From the NCBI RefSeq assembly GCF_914767665.1, contig NC_059501.1:51584798-51648797 (forward strand): a stretch of 64,000 nt of DNA, in the 5' to 3' direction. The position numbers were made by a program, and so were the translations under genes. Position 1 is the first letter of the stretch, and every line of letters begins with the position of its first letter. Below, piece after piece: positions 43,901 to 50,573 of this stretch. Source of the DNA: Harmonia axyridis (lineage: Eukaryota; Arthropoda; Insecta; Coleoptera; Coccinellidae). The notes beneath the pieces were generated by a model, which did no database searches, was not told where the DNA came from, and worked only from the letters and a program-made list of their open reading frames with translations.

Positions 43901-45833
43901 TTTGTCTTTATCATTATATCTTACTACATTTTCATGCTGTTATAATTTCAGTTTGATATTTGACAATCGTACTCGCTCATGGAGAGAATTGCCGCTTCGA
44001 CTTGCGGACTTTGGTGTTCTCCATCGTAATGAAATTTCTGGTGCTCTAACAGGTCTTACCAGAGTTCGAAGATTCCAGCAAGATGATGCCCACATATTTT
44101 GCACCCCTGAGCAAATTGAAAATGAGATAAAAAATGCTCTGGACTTCTTGAAGCATGTTTATTCAATATTTGGTTTCACTTTCAATTTGGTGCTTTCCAC
44201 TAGACCAGAGAAATATTTGGGAGAAGTTGAGATGTGGAATCAGGCAGAAAAAGTAAATTTTGAATATGCTGAAAAATTGCTTGGAACCTTATCTTGATAT
44301 TTAATCTTTCAGGCATTAGCAGATAGTTTGGATGGATTCAATGCTCCATGGACAATCAATCCCGGTGATGGAGCATTTTATGGTCCTAAAATTGACATAA
44401 CTGTCACCGATGCTCTGAAGAGACAACACCAGTGTGCAACAATTCAATTAGATTTTCAGTTACCAATTCGATTCAATCTTTCATATGTCAGGTAAACCAT
44501 AAATCCATATCGATGGATTAAGTGCAAAACATCGTGTCGCCAATAGGTTGTTTCGAGCACCTTTATTTCGAAACCATTATTTGGATTCCCAAGGTGGATG
44601 CTGAAATGTGGTTTTAAATCAGTTCCATAATTGGAAGTAATGCCTTCTTTTCTGTGGAAATCTCCTTTACAAATGAAATGTGTACCATACCCAACCAATT
44701 TTGAGGTTGAAGAAAGCTTTGAAGTGTCCTTCAAAATTTCAGAATTAAATTAGAATTAAACGTTTAGTTAGTATGTATAGTGCCTTGTGTATGTGATGAA
44801 GCATAAATATAATTTTTCTATAAACTCCATTTTAAGTTTTGAGTAGCTGGCTGGAAATTAATTCGTATCAAGAACTAAATAATGGGATCATGCAAAGAAC
44901 GCTCTGAGCATCACAAACTAGACGTACCAATCTCAGACAATTTCAAAACAATTGTAAAACACAGTATTTCAATATACTATTTCCCATTTCATTTATTGCG
45001 ACATTTTACTTATCAAATTATTCTGCTTATAGGATATTTTTGCAGCGAAGAGATAAATTTATGACAAAGGCATATTTTCATAGAACATGACCCATTGATT
45101 TGTGGCCACAACAAAGCAAAGAAAATTTGCTGGTTTACTATGTTTTACACTTATGTCATCAATATACATCAATACTTGTTACTATAGTTGGAACAAAAAT
45201 ATAGTGACTCTTTTATCATGTTTTTCTAAAGCACTTATATTATATATTTTCTTTCTACAGTGAATCAGGAGAAGCTAAACGACCAGTTATAATTCATAGA
45301 GCCATTCTTGGATCTGTAGAGAGGATGATTGCAATTCTTACAGAATCTTATGCAGGAAAATGGCCTTTCTGGATTTCTCCTCGACAAGTTATGGTTATAC
45401 CAGTAGGGCAAAACTTTGATGATTATGCTAGACAGGTCAAAGATCAATTACATGAAGCTGGGTTCATGGTTGAAGTTGATACTGATGCTGGTGATACCCT
45501 CAATAAAAAAATTAGAAATGCTCAACTTGCACAATTCAACTATATTTTGGGTAAGTTTTGGGTAATAATCATAAAGAATATTTTTTTATAATTCATTTTT
45601 GTCATTGTAATTTCAAATTGAAAATATATTCTTATCATTAGATCAGAAGGCACCTTCATTACTGTGACATTTTCTTTGTAGTTGTTGGGGAAAAGGAAAA
45701 ATCTAATGGCACAGCAAATGTTAGAACAAGATCAAATGCAGTACATGGAGAAGCTTCAATTCCTGAAATTATCGAAAAATTGAAAAGATTAGTGGATCAT
45801 CCTGAGCTGAATACCTCAGATTCAGAATTTTAA
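25998..45833 (+). CDS. TARS1 (ThrRS): Threonyl-tRNA synthetase
   Basis: Joins Thr to tRNA-Thr in the cytosol. Eleven exons: 25998-26066, 26265-26506, 41176-41425, 42550-42807, 42858-43004, 43540-43734, 43824-43894, 43952-44252, 44313-44491, 45261-45550, 45682-45833. They join to 2154 nt, 717 aa plus TAA; human is about 723. Domains: charged N-terminus; TGS-like domain (about 65-135); editing domain with HSSAH 149-153 and CRGPH 255-259; class II core from about 320, with MNCPSHC from 405, motif 2 SWRELPLRLADFGVLHRNE, the DDAHIF His and the HRAILGS His (zinc ligands Cys407 and these two His); anticodon-binding domain from about 600. The usual MNCPGH motif reads MNCPSH here. Intron 1 needs a GC donor (AAG|GCATGA); intron 2 is 14.7 kb. 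In Drosophila one gene can serve cytosol and mitochondria; no mitochondrial leader is visible here. Confidence 0.95.
27964..28434. mobile_element. Complete Harbinger-type MITE, TAA duplication
   Basis: 471 bp, from TGGTGGATTTATGCACC to the inverted GTGCATAAATCCACCA, with TAA on each side (27961-27963, 28435-28437). Reiterated TAAGAACTAAG boxes fill the first and last 100 bp. The core holds an AAATTAAATTGAATTTTTTC stretch and GC-rich boxes GTGCGCGTGCACCGC and CACGTGCGCATGCC. This is the reference copy for the family. Confidence 0.85.
28536..29080. mobile_element. Harbinger-type MITE, TAA duplication, rearranged
   Basis: 545 bp from TGGTGGGTTTATACATCATT to the inverted GGTGCATAAACCCACCA, with TAA on each side (28533-28535, 29081-29083). 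The left half is in inverse orientation to the 27964 copy. Near 28855 the sequence jumps back to a second arm, so it is a chimera of two MITE halves that still has proper ends. Confidence 0.75.
29709..30403 (-). pseudogene. RTE-like LINE endonuclease fragment
   Basis: The minus strand from 30403 reads VVKMEAVGQRLNTSILSIYA followed by PEDKK, the SVYAP-type motif of an AP-endonuclease domain. In another frame from about 30140 it continues with GRIGNEILPGIKQKFNE, LCTFNEFRVSNTYCDHKEQY, FTFCNSRG and STIDYV. Together these match the second half of an RTE-type endonuclease (GDFNA..G, NT, T..S...IDY). At least one frameshift and a truncation before the RT region are seen. A reverse transcriptase piece that could come from the same family is at 38757-39063. 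Confidence 0.65.
30426..31710. other. Intronic repeat-rich stretch; outer MITE arms
   Basis: The segment near 30670-30725 (ACACCGTTCGCACTATTC, then GACCTAATATCCATGG) reappears inverted around 31699-31718 and again past the hAT element at 36016-36100, which indicates an older foldback element into which the hAT of 31719-36007 inserted. Two related AT-rich stretches occur (AAGACATGATGTTTAT near 30910, TAGACATGATGTTTAT near 31110). No gene is seen. Confidence 0.4.
32304..32533. repeat. Tandem duplication of about 115 bp
   Basis: Two direct copies each run from AAATGAAAAGGATA through TATGCGTGCATTATTTTGGA (second copy CATCATTTTGGA) to TATTTTTTATGTGACACTAAA, abutting at about 32422. They lie just inside the left arm of the long inverted repeat. 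Confidence 0.7.
32686..33057 (-). CDS. Unrecognised transposon-associated protein fragment with acidic tail
   Basis: A 123-codon minus-strand frame contains SIPPCWISLIQKISRTIFVN, then ENCGWFLDEYFKPVGFIGDH, and ends in an acidic tail rich in Asp, Glu and Ser (ESDDDEEDSE). The PP-C, then N-GW pattern recalls the C-terminus of a family common in arthropod and cnidarian repeats, which I cannot name with confidence. It is probably the 3-prime end of a longer transposon gene whose upstream exons are missing. It lies inside the hAT-type element 31719-36007. Confidence 0.4.
   Translation of the reverse strand: MRYRIFMKNYSAKEDSEHFLEKIKGFDSNSIPPCWISLIQKISRTIFVNSMWLNATDPICVKLQPENCGWFLDEYFKPVGFIGDHTPLNIEDIVERTETESDDDEEDSEVGDHSYMSDDSEPE
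33060..33970 (-). pseudogene. Decayed hAT transposase C-terminus and 3-prime end
   Basis: The minus strand of about 33290-33560 encodes a degenerate version of the hATC domain at 21740 (KRIFSAINR; KEIGDC, then RFQPTKNMLDSMDSENL). 33060-33290 is the inverted equivalent of that element's 3-prime UTR (22066-22290). 33560-33970 matches 48050-48465 in direct orientation and ends TAAATCTGGTCACACTG, a hAT-type terminus (CAGTGTGACCAG inverted). Confidence 0.65.
34526..34703. mobile_element. 178 bp foldback insertion
   Basis: The arms begin GATATCAGTGAAATTAAAG and pair over about 48 bp, including GTGATCACCGTTTAGGTATC. The loop contains a second palindrome, AGTGGGGTCACCCCACT. It interrupts the right arm of the long inverted repeat, because the matching left arm lacks it. 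Confidence 0.75.
35417..35655. repeat. 239 bp near-perfect palindrome
   Basis: The arms of about 117 bp, centred near 35536, differ at about one position. Each arm includes TGTAAATCTGCTAAGTCCAT and a run of ATA/TTA units. Such a structure can extrude as a cruciform or form a long RNA hairpin when transcribed within the synthetase pre-mRNA. Confidence 0.9.
36150..38290 (-). mobile_element. Harbinger-like relic interrupted by a LINE
   Basis: 36230-36490 repeats the 6990-7330 block. The minus strand of 36662-36790 encodes the Harbinger transposase C-terminus (NFVDIKNMHNQSGNQLEESE) and resumes at 38018-38150 after the 36799-38017 insertion. Compared with 7526-7850, the two parts join exactly at the LINE target duplication GGTTCAT. 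Confidence 0.65.
36799..38017 (-). mobile_element. 5-prime truncated Jockey-like LINE with 7 bp target duplication
   Basis: 1219 bp flanked by GGTTCAT (36792-36798, 38018-38024) and ending on the minus strand in a short TTA-repeat tail (36799-36813). The minus strand has reverse transcriptase pieces in three frames. First is IYTDLSRAFDTVDH, CGVPQGS and the altered catalytic motif ALADDFKLL (37653-38030). Then come VLNMDKCFKVTYTR and DLGVLYDSSFSFIPHID (37376-37660), and finally a C-terminal region to TAA at 36945. The frameshifts make it dead. The target site is known exactly because the uninterrupted Harbinger sequence survives at 7526. Confidence 0.85.
38295..38756. other. Duplicated Harbinger-flank fragments
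   Basis: 38296-38420 repeats the 12120-12240 area in inverted form (CATTCTGCTTTGTGTTTGTG, TTTTAATGGTTATGAGTCGT), that is, the start region of the THAP transposase relic. 38420-38560 repeats 38190-38280 and 7830-7970 (ATTCTTCGATATCAGCTCCG) and ends CCGAACGCAGTAA, a repeat end also present at 21340 and, inverted, near 30670. These are patchwork remains. Confidence 0.45.
38757..39063 (-). pseudogene. RTE-like LINE reverse transcriptase fragment
   Basis: The minus strand reads CINGYHVPEEWKTAFITSLY followed by KKGDRNNCDNYY, the finger region of an RTE-type RT (usual form I.KKGD...C.NYRGIS). After a frameshift it continues SRLYGHIMKDRLDEEY and EQSGFRAERS. There is no catalytic FADD in the fragment. 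It may be from the same family as the endonuclease fragment at 29709-30403. Confidence 0.7.
39064..40632. other. Intronic stretch, nothing recognised
   Basis: 1.6 kb of AT-rich intron without paired repeats or coding similarity that I can support. GTACTTGAAAGTAAT-like and CGGACACGGTGTATATCG segments may be old mariner debris. The short frames here (39295-39519, 40222-40416) show no domain. Confidence 0.35.
40633..40704 (-). tRNA. tRNA-like sequence (tRNA pseudogene or SINE head)
   Basis: The 72 nt minus-strand unit has a complete 7 bp acceptor stem (TCCTCGG with TCGAGGA), a D-arm with 3 of 4 pairs and a T-arm with 4 of 5 pairs. It has a good A-box (TAGGTCGGTTGG) and B-box (GAGTTCGAGAC) and a run of eight T just downstream (40625-40632), as for RNA polymerase III. 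The anticodon stem does not pair, so no anticodon can be assigned and it is unlikely to be a working tRNA. It lies in synthetase intron 2. Confidence 0.5.
40763..41041. mobile_element. 279 bp MITE with about 45 bp inverted repeats
   Basis: The arms begin GTATCGCTTACAAACTATGT and GTATCCCTTACAAACTATGT (inverted at the right end) and both include the GTTAGGGAAAGTT segment. There is no ORF. It ends 134 bp before synthetase exon 3. Confidence 0.75.
41426..42549 (+). other. Synthetase intron 3
   Basis: 1124 bp, GTGAGT donor and TTCATTCAG acceptor, in phase 0. Apart from a short CAGGGTGACCCAAATTCGAT segment that looks like repeat debris (near 41752), I see nothing in it. Confidence 0.6.
43005..43539 (+). 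other. Synthetase intron 5
   Basis: 535 bp with GTGAGA donor and TTTTAG acceptor, phase 0. No embedded feature is recognised. Confidence 0.6.
44492..45260 (+). other. Synthetase intron 9
   Basis: 769 bp with GTAAAC donor and TCTACAG acceptor; it splits the AGT Ser codon. A minus-strand open stretch across 44500-44734 has no recognisable domain and overlaps exon 9, so it is not annotated as a gene. Confidence 0.55.
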
Positions 45834-46104
45834 AACATATGATAGACATTAATTATTATGTATTCTTAATACTGGAAGATTAATAATCAACATATGGTAA
45901 TTAAATTATTGCTTTCTATTTATTCTGTTTTGAATTGAATCCCATAGAAGTAGATATATTTGAAATATGCAGGGTCGCCTACATAAATTTAATGTCCAGC
46001 CTGATATTTCTGTAAGATTCAGTGGAAAAATCCCATTGAAAATTGAAGGTGAAGAGCAGAGGCAGTTTCTCAATGTAACGTAACTATTGAGAAACCATAC
46101 TTTC

Positions 46105-46110
46105 AATAAA
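46105..46110 (+). terminator. Candidate polyadenylation signal of threonyl-tRNA synthetase
   Basis: AATAAA lies 272 bp after the stop codon in an AT-rich 3-prime region and is the first canonical hexamer downstream. Cleavage position is not predicted. Confidence 0.5.
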
Positions 46111-46721
46111 GATAAAGATTGCAATATTAATAATAATGTATATGTATATATCCTTCAAACCCCATATTTACATTGAAATACCTTGTGACATCGCCAAGTC
46201 ATATTAGGACATTACATTCTGAAAAAGAATCATACTACAAGTACACACGGGAAACCATCCTAGAGAGCGAACACAATAAATTGTACTGGGATTGTTCCTA
46301 TTTCAAAATAAAACACCTCAAGTTTCAGATTAAATGACATTGGGGAATGATTTCAATAAGAACTATCCCAAAAAAAAACTATTATTATTATTATAAATAT
46401 CATCTCAACCACAGTTTAATACCTGAAATTCCTGAGAGAAATAGTGAGGAGTTAGTGAGAGTATACAGTATGTAAAAACCAAATGGAATAAATTCATTAT
46501 TTTTGTTGCTGTACATATTTATGGTAAATCCCGAAACACGTCAAATTTCAATTTTAAATTGTCATTCTTTTTCGGAAAAATGAGAACCTTACCTACAACT
46601 CCCTTCAAAAGACAGGACATTCCCCAAATTTTCAAATAGGAAGTATGGGCTAGTGATACATCGTTTATGCATTATTCCTAAGAACAAAAGGATAAGGACA
46701 GTCCCTCACAGAGAAATGCTA

Positions 46722-46765
46722 ACCGTAGACACGTGTTTCGGGCTTTCGGCCCTCATCAGTACGGT
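46722..46765 (-). ncRNA. Hammerhead ribozyme, minus strand
   Basis: Mirror image of the plus-strand ribozyme: within a perfect palindrome every core base and pair is identical when read on the minus strand (ACCGTA stem I, CTGATGA, GGGC/GCCC stem II, GAAA, C-ACGT-G helix III, TC cleavage site, TACGGT). Confidence 0.7.
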
Positions 46766-46787
46766 GAAAAAGTGTTAACACTTTTTC

Positions 46788-46831
46788 ACCGTACTGATGA
46801 GGGCCGAAAGCCCGAAACACGTGTCTACGGT
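46788..46831 (+). ncRNA. Hammerhead ribozyme, plus strand (minimal helix III)
   Basis: All conserved elements are in order. Stem I 5-prime side is ACCGTA (46788-46793), core CTGATGA (46794-46800), stem II GGGC-CGAAA-GCCC (46801-46813) and core GAAA (46814-46817). The one-pair C-G helix III closes an ACGT loop (46818-46823). The TC site predicts cleavage after C46825, and the stem I 3-prime side is TACGGT (46826-46831). The A of GAAA pairs with the U before the cleaved C as in known hammerheads. Core residues show no mutation, so self-cleavage is expected but untested. Confidence 0.8.
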
Positions 46832-48554
46832 TAGCATTTCTCTGTGAGGGACTGTCCTTATCCTTTTGTGCTTTGTTTTATGAACAAAAACCCTCGTTAT
46901 CCTTTACACATTCCTAAGAACCAGCGTTGCCAGGTCGACAAGCCTAAAATATCGTACCGCGTGTTTAAAATCATCGTATTTTATCGTATCCCACTGATTT
47001 TTATCGTACACATTCGAAATAAAGGAAATTTTTGCGAGAATATGACAATTTGTGGAAAAGGATGAAAAAACAAGCAATGTATCGATTAAGTAATATATTT
47101 TTTATTTAGACAAAACGGTTAATGAATAATTAATTAATTATCAGACAAGATCAGAGAACCTGTATTTTCCTATTCACAGATTGTCGGTATTTTCATTTTA
47201 TTCAGAATACACTTTATTCTAATGTCTCTTATGGTTAAATTTTACTTCATGAATAGGATAGATAGTAGAGATGCGTACAGATTCGAAAATAAAACAAGAA
47301 ATTTTTTAAGGAAATCGTGAAAGAATGGATCGAATTTTACTTATAACATCGTGAAAATTGTTTCTGTTATTTTTGTTTTTTTTTTCAGAAATTACTCTTT
47401 TCATACAAGTTCTTTTCCCAAATAACTTAGAATATTGCAAAAAACATGCAATCGTCGACAAAGATGTAAAGGAAACCGAATAAAAAATACCCAAATACAA
47501 AATTCTTTCAATATGGGTGTTCGAGGTACTAGATACGTTTCGAAATTGAATCTGAAATACTAATGAAAAATACGTTTTTCGGAAATAATTCAAGGATCCT
47601 ATTATTTAATGATACCTATACATATAACTTAGGGTTGAAGTTTGTAAGTACGATTTCAAGTAACAAATTTATTTTGATAATTATATTTGACTTCAATAGT
47701 CTTTCTGAATTAAAATTAATGAATTTATTTAACATGCATTGTCATGTATTTCTTTTTCATATTAATTCAATTAAATATCTCTAGTGTGCTTTTTTGCAGA
47801 TACGCCCTTTTCAATTGAAATGGCAGTATATTTTTGATGGTCTTTGTTATGTGCTTTCAACAATTGAACATTTGCTCCCATATCCACATATTATAAAATA
47901 ATATGAATCTAAATACTTGAATTGATTGGAAATACGAAGAAAAATCTTCGTAAAAATTCTCTATAAAATAAGGGTCATCAAAAAAACGATTTTGTTGTGT
48001 GAAATGAATATATTCAAATCTGAAATATTCAGCCACTCAAATATGTCAATGAAATACCTGTTACAACAATTTTTTTTCACTAAATAGAATACCCTCTGAG
48101 AGAATACCAAATATGAGATAATGGTATATTTTCAACTGAAGTTTGAACACCATCTGTTTTTAATGAGGCACCTACCCTTCGGATATTCCATGATTCTTTG
48201 TATTTATTTTCAGCCGACAGCCAGAAAAGAAGTTTTATGATTTTATTATGTTTAAGTAGTTTCGTTCTTCTAGATCCACGTAGAACGTAGAACCCCAATG
48301 AACTATGAATTGATTCATCGGAACATTCTAAAGTCTAGACATTCCCAACCGTCTCGGTTAGATTTTTTAAAACTACTAAAATCTACCAAATGATTTCTTC
48401 CTACTAAAAACTTCATGAAAATGCGAAAAATCTACTGAAAAAGAAGATCTGGCCATACTCAGTTTCATTATATTTTTAGTATCTATGGAAATTTCAACTC
48501 AAATGATAGGTACACTGAAATTATCGTACAAAACGCTATTATCGTACATGCGGT

Positions 48555-49781
48555 TGTAGTAAAGCGGATATTTGAAAATTATCGAAATTATTAGAATTAT
48601 TCAGAACGATGGACGTTAAATTTAGAAGAGCGGTCGAGACTTGTGTGTAAATCGATCTTATCTTAGAAGCTGCATATATTCTTTATCGATTATTGCTTTT
48701 CATTACTAACCGTCTCACGGCGTTGGTGAAATCGATATATTTTTTACGGATAAGAAAAATAATAATAATCTTGACTTATCTGAGTTCGATACATGCGAAA
48801 AAACCGTCAGGGTCTTTCCCAGATGACGCAGCAAAAAGGTCTTAGGCGGAGTTGAAGTATGTTTCTTGCTGAGATCGACAGAAAAATTTAGTTTGAAGTA
48901 GAGGTAAGGACTCTTATTGAAAAAAGATGAAAAATGTTCTAACCAATGATCTAATTGACATGGTATCATGAGGAGTAGTTAGGGCGGTCTTAGAGAAGTA
49001 TGATGTTAGGATATTTTGTGGAGGTCAAAAGAGTTAGTCAGTATCGCTAGGGTCTCTTAGTAAGAACGGTTAAATTAGGTCAGAAGTAGAAAACTAGGAA
49101 TTTTTTGGGATAAAGTTAGAATTTGTTTTTTTAGAATCTCTTTGGAATAAATTAGGTCAGATCGGAGTTCGCGGATCGGGAGTGAAGTGTTATATAAGGA
49201 ATTACACGTTTCGAGTGAACAGTTTGGAAAAATTAAAACTAGGTTTAGGCAGGGCCTAAAATACTCACCTAGCATCGTGGGATAAGGGCAAGTTTTTGGT
49301 TCTTTACTTTTTGGTTTATTTGTTGATGTTTGAATGTTTTTTTTTTTTTCAATGAAAATAAGTTTATTTGAGTAGTCCTGATTCTCCCAAATTCAAAGTT
49401 GGTATATTGTTTCGTTTGTTTGAATAACTGATTAGTTGAGACATTTTTTTGTTTTTATAAAATTTTGGCCGTTGAGTCAACATTTCAAGGGATATTGTAA
49501 CTTTGGTTATTTTTATTTTTCTTTATTATATTTAATTTAAAATTTAAATCGATTTTAATTGACCCAATAAACTAATCCAGTCCCTAGAGAAGAAAATTCA
49601 ACTAATAAGACCTGTCCATTGAAGCGACAGGCCGGACTTACGTATAAAATCTTTGGTAAACTTACATAATTATTAATTCTCCGAGACCTCTGGAAAGCCG
49701 CTCTTCCAGGGGTTAAAAGAACATCCCAACCGGAGATAAGTGAACGGTGGTCAACATTCGCTGACCAACCCGTTCATGACA
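48555..49781 (+). repeat. 5-prime LTR
   Basis: 1227 bp, starting TGTAGTAAAGCGG and ending CCCGTTCATGACA (TG...CA). It is nearly identical to 56675-57899. Diverged relatives of this LTR are at about 59550-60726 and 62240-62960. Confidence 0.95.
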
Positions 49782-49784
49782 AAT

Positions 49785-49802
49785 TGGTGACAGCGGTGGG
49801 AT
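49785..49802 (+). promoter_or_regulatory. Primer binding site, tRNA-Leu type
   Basis: TGGTGACAGCGGTGGGAT starts three bases after the LTR. It is complementary, with one mismatch, to the 3-prime end of an animal tRNA-Leu(AAG) as I recall it (ending TCCCACCGCTGCCACCA), so minus-strand DNA synthesis would be primed by that tRNA. Confidence 0.7.
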
Positions 49803-50573
49803 ATTAGTTGATTTTTATTTCTCTGGGATGATATGACAAATTGGTGATAGCTTAAAAGATAATACTTGATTTTTTTTTCTGTCTGGGATCGAATATTTTT
49901 CTAAAAGTTAATTTTTTTATGGTAGTTGAAATTTTGAGGATTGATAACAATGAAGTATTGGAGTAAAGTTTGAGAAAGAAACTGTTGAATTGGGAGACTT
50001 TTGGATGAATAGACCTTGTATTCTTTGTGTATGATCGATATTTTGGAATTTGAATTATTTTGAGTGTATTGTTGTTTTTATCAGGGGTGAAAACATTTAA
50101 TTTTGTTGAGGTGGAGGAGTGTGTCGGATTCTGATAGTTTATATTTTGGTATGTTATTTAGGAAGTTGCAGAAAATCAGCTGTTGGGCCTGAATCATATT
50201 TTAGCTAATTTTTCGTTGAACGTTTATTTTCTAAATCAACTAGAAGTAGAAGTGAATAAATAATTTTCATAATTAATTAGAGGTATTTGTTTTGGGACAT
50301 TTTTTTAATTGAAGTGATTTTTCTCACAAAATTATTTTTAAGTAAGTTTTCTAATTTTCAAAATTTGAAAAAGAGTTCAAGTAGACATTGAAGTCAGATT
50401 TGTGCTAGTTTTGGAATTTACTGTTTTCGGTGTTAGAAAGAAATTTAGGGATTTTCAGGAAAAGGTCAGACAGTTGATCAACGTGGGATACCAAATATAT
50501 AAGGGTGAAGGTAAAATATTGTATTGGTTGTATCATTTTTATTATTTTTTTTGATATTCAAATTTAATTGAAA

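Larger units (their letters stand above)
46686..46909. mobile_element. Penelope-like hammerhead unit with 12 bp target duplication
   Basis: The 224 bp insertion is flanked by ATTCCTAAGAAC (46674-46685 and 46910-46921). Its first 182 bp (46686-46867) form a perfect palindrome with 91 bp arms centred on GTTAAC, and the remaining 42 bp are AT-rich (ends TTATCCTTTACAC). Each arm encodes a hammerhead ribozyme. Hammerheads with a minimal helix III are characteristic of the terminal repeats of Penelope-like elements, and a variable longer duplication fits that class. No GIY-YIG/RT gene is nearby. Confidence 0.75.

Noticed and set aside
44456..44734. 92-codon minus-strand frame in the synthetase gene
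   Set aside because: It overlaps exon 9 antisense and continues into the intron; no recognisable domain, so treated as chance.
46686..46867. Transcription terminator hairpin of the synthetase gene
   Set aside because: It lies beyond the AATAAA, is flanked by a target duplication and contains ribozyme cores, so it is an insertion.
48715..48969. 84-codon minus-strand frame present twice (also 56835-57089)
   Set aside because: It is antisense within both LTRs; duplication reflects the LTRs, not a gene family.
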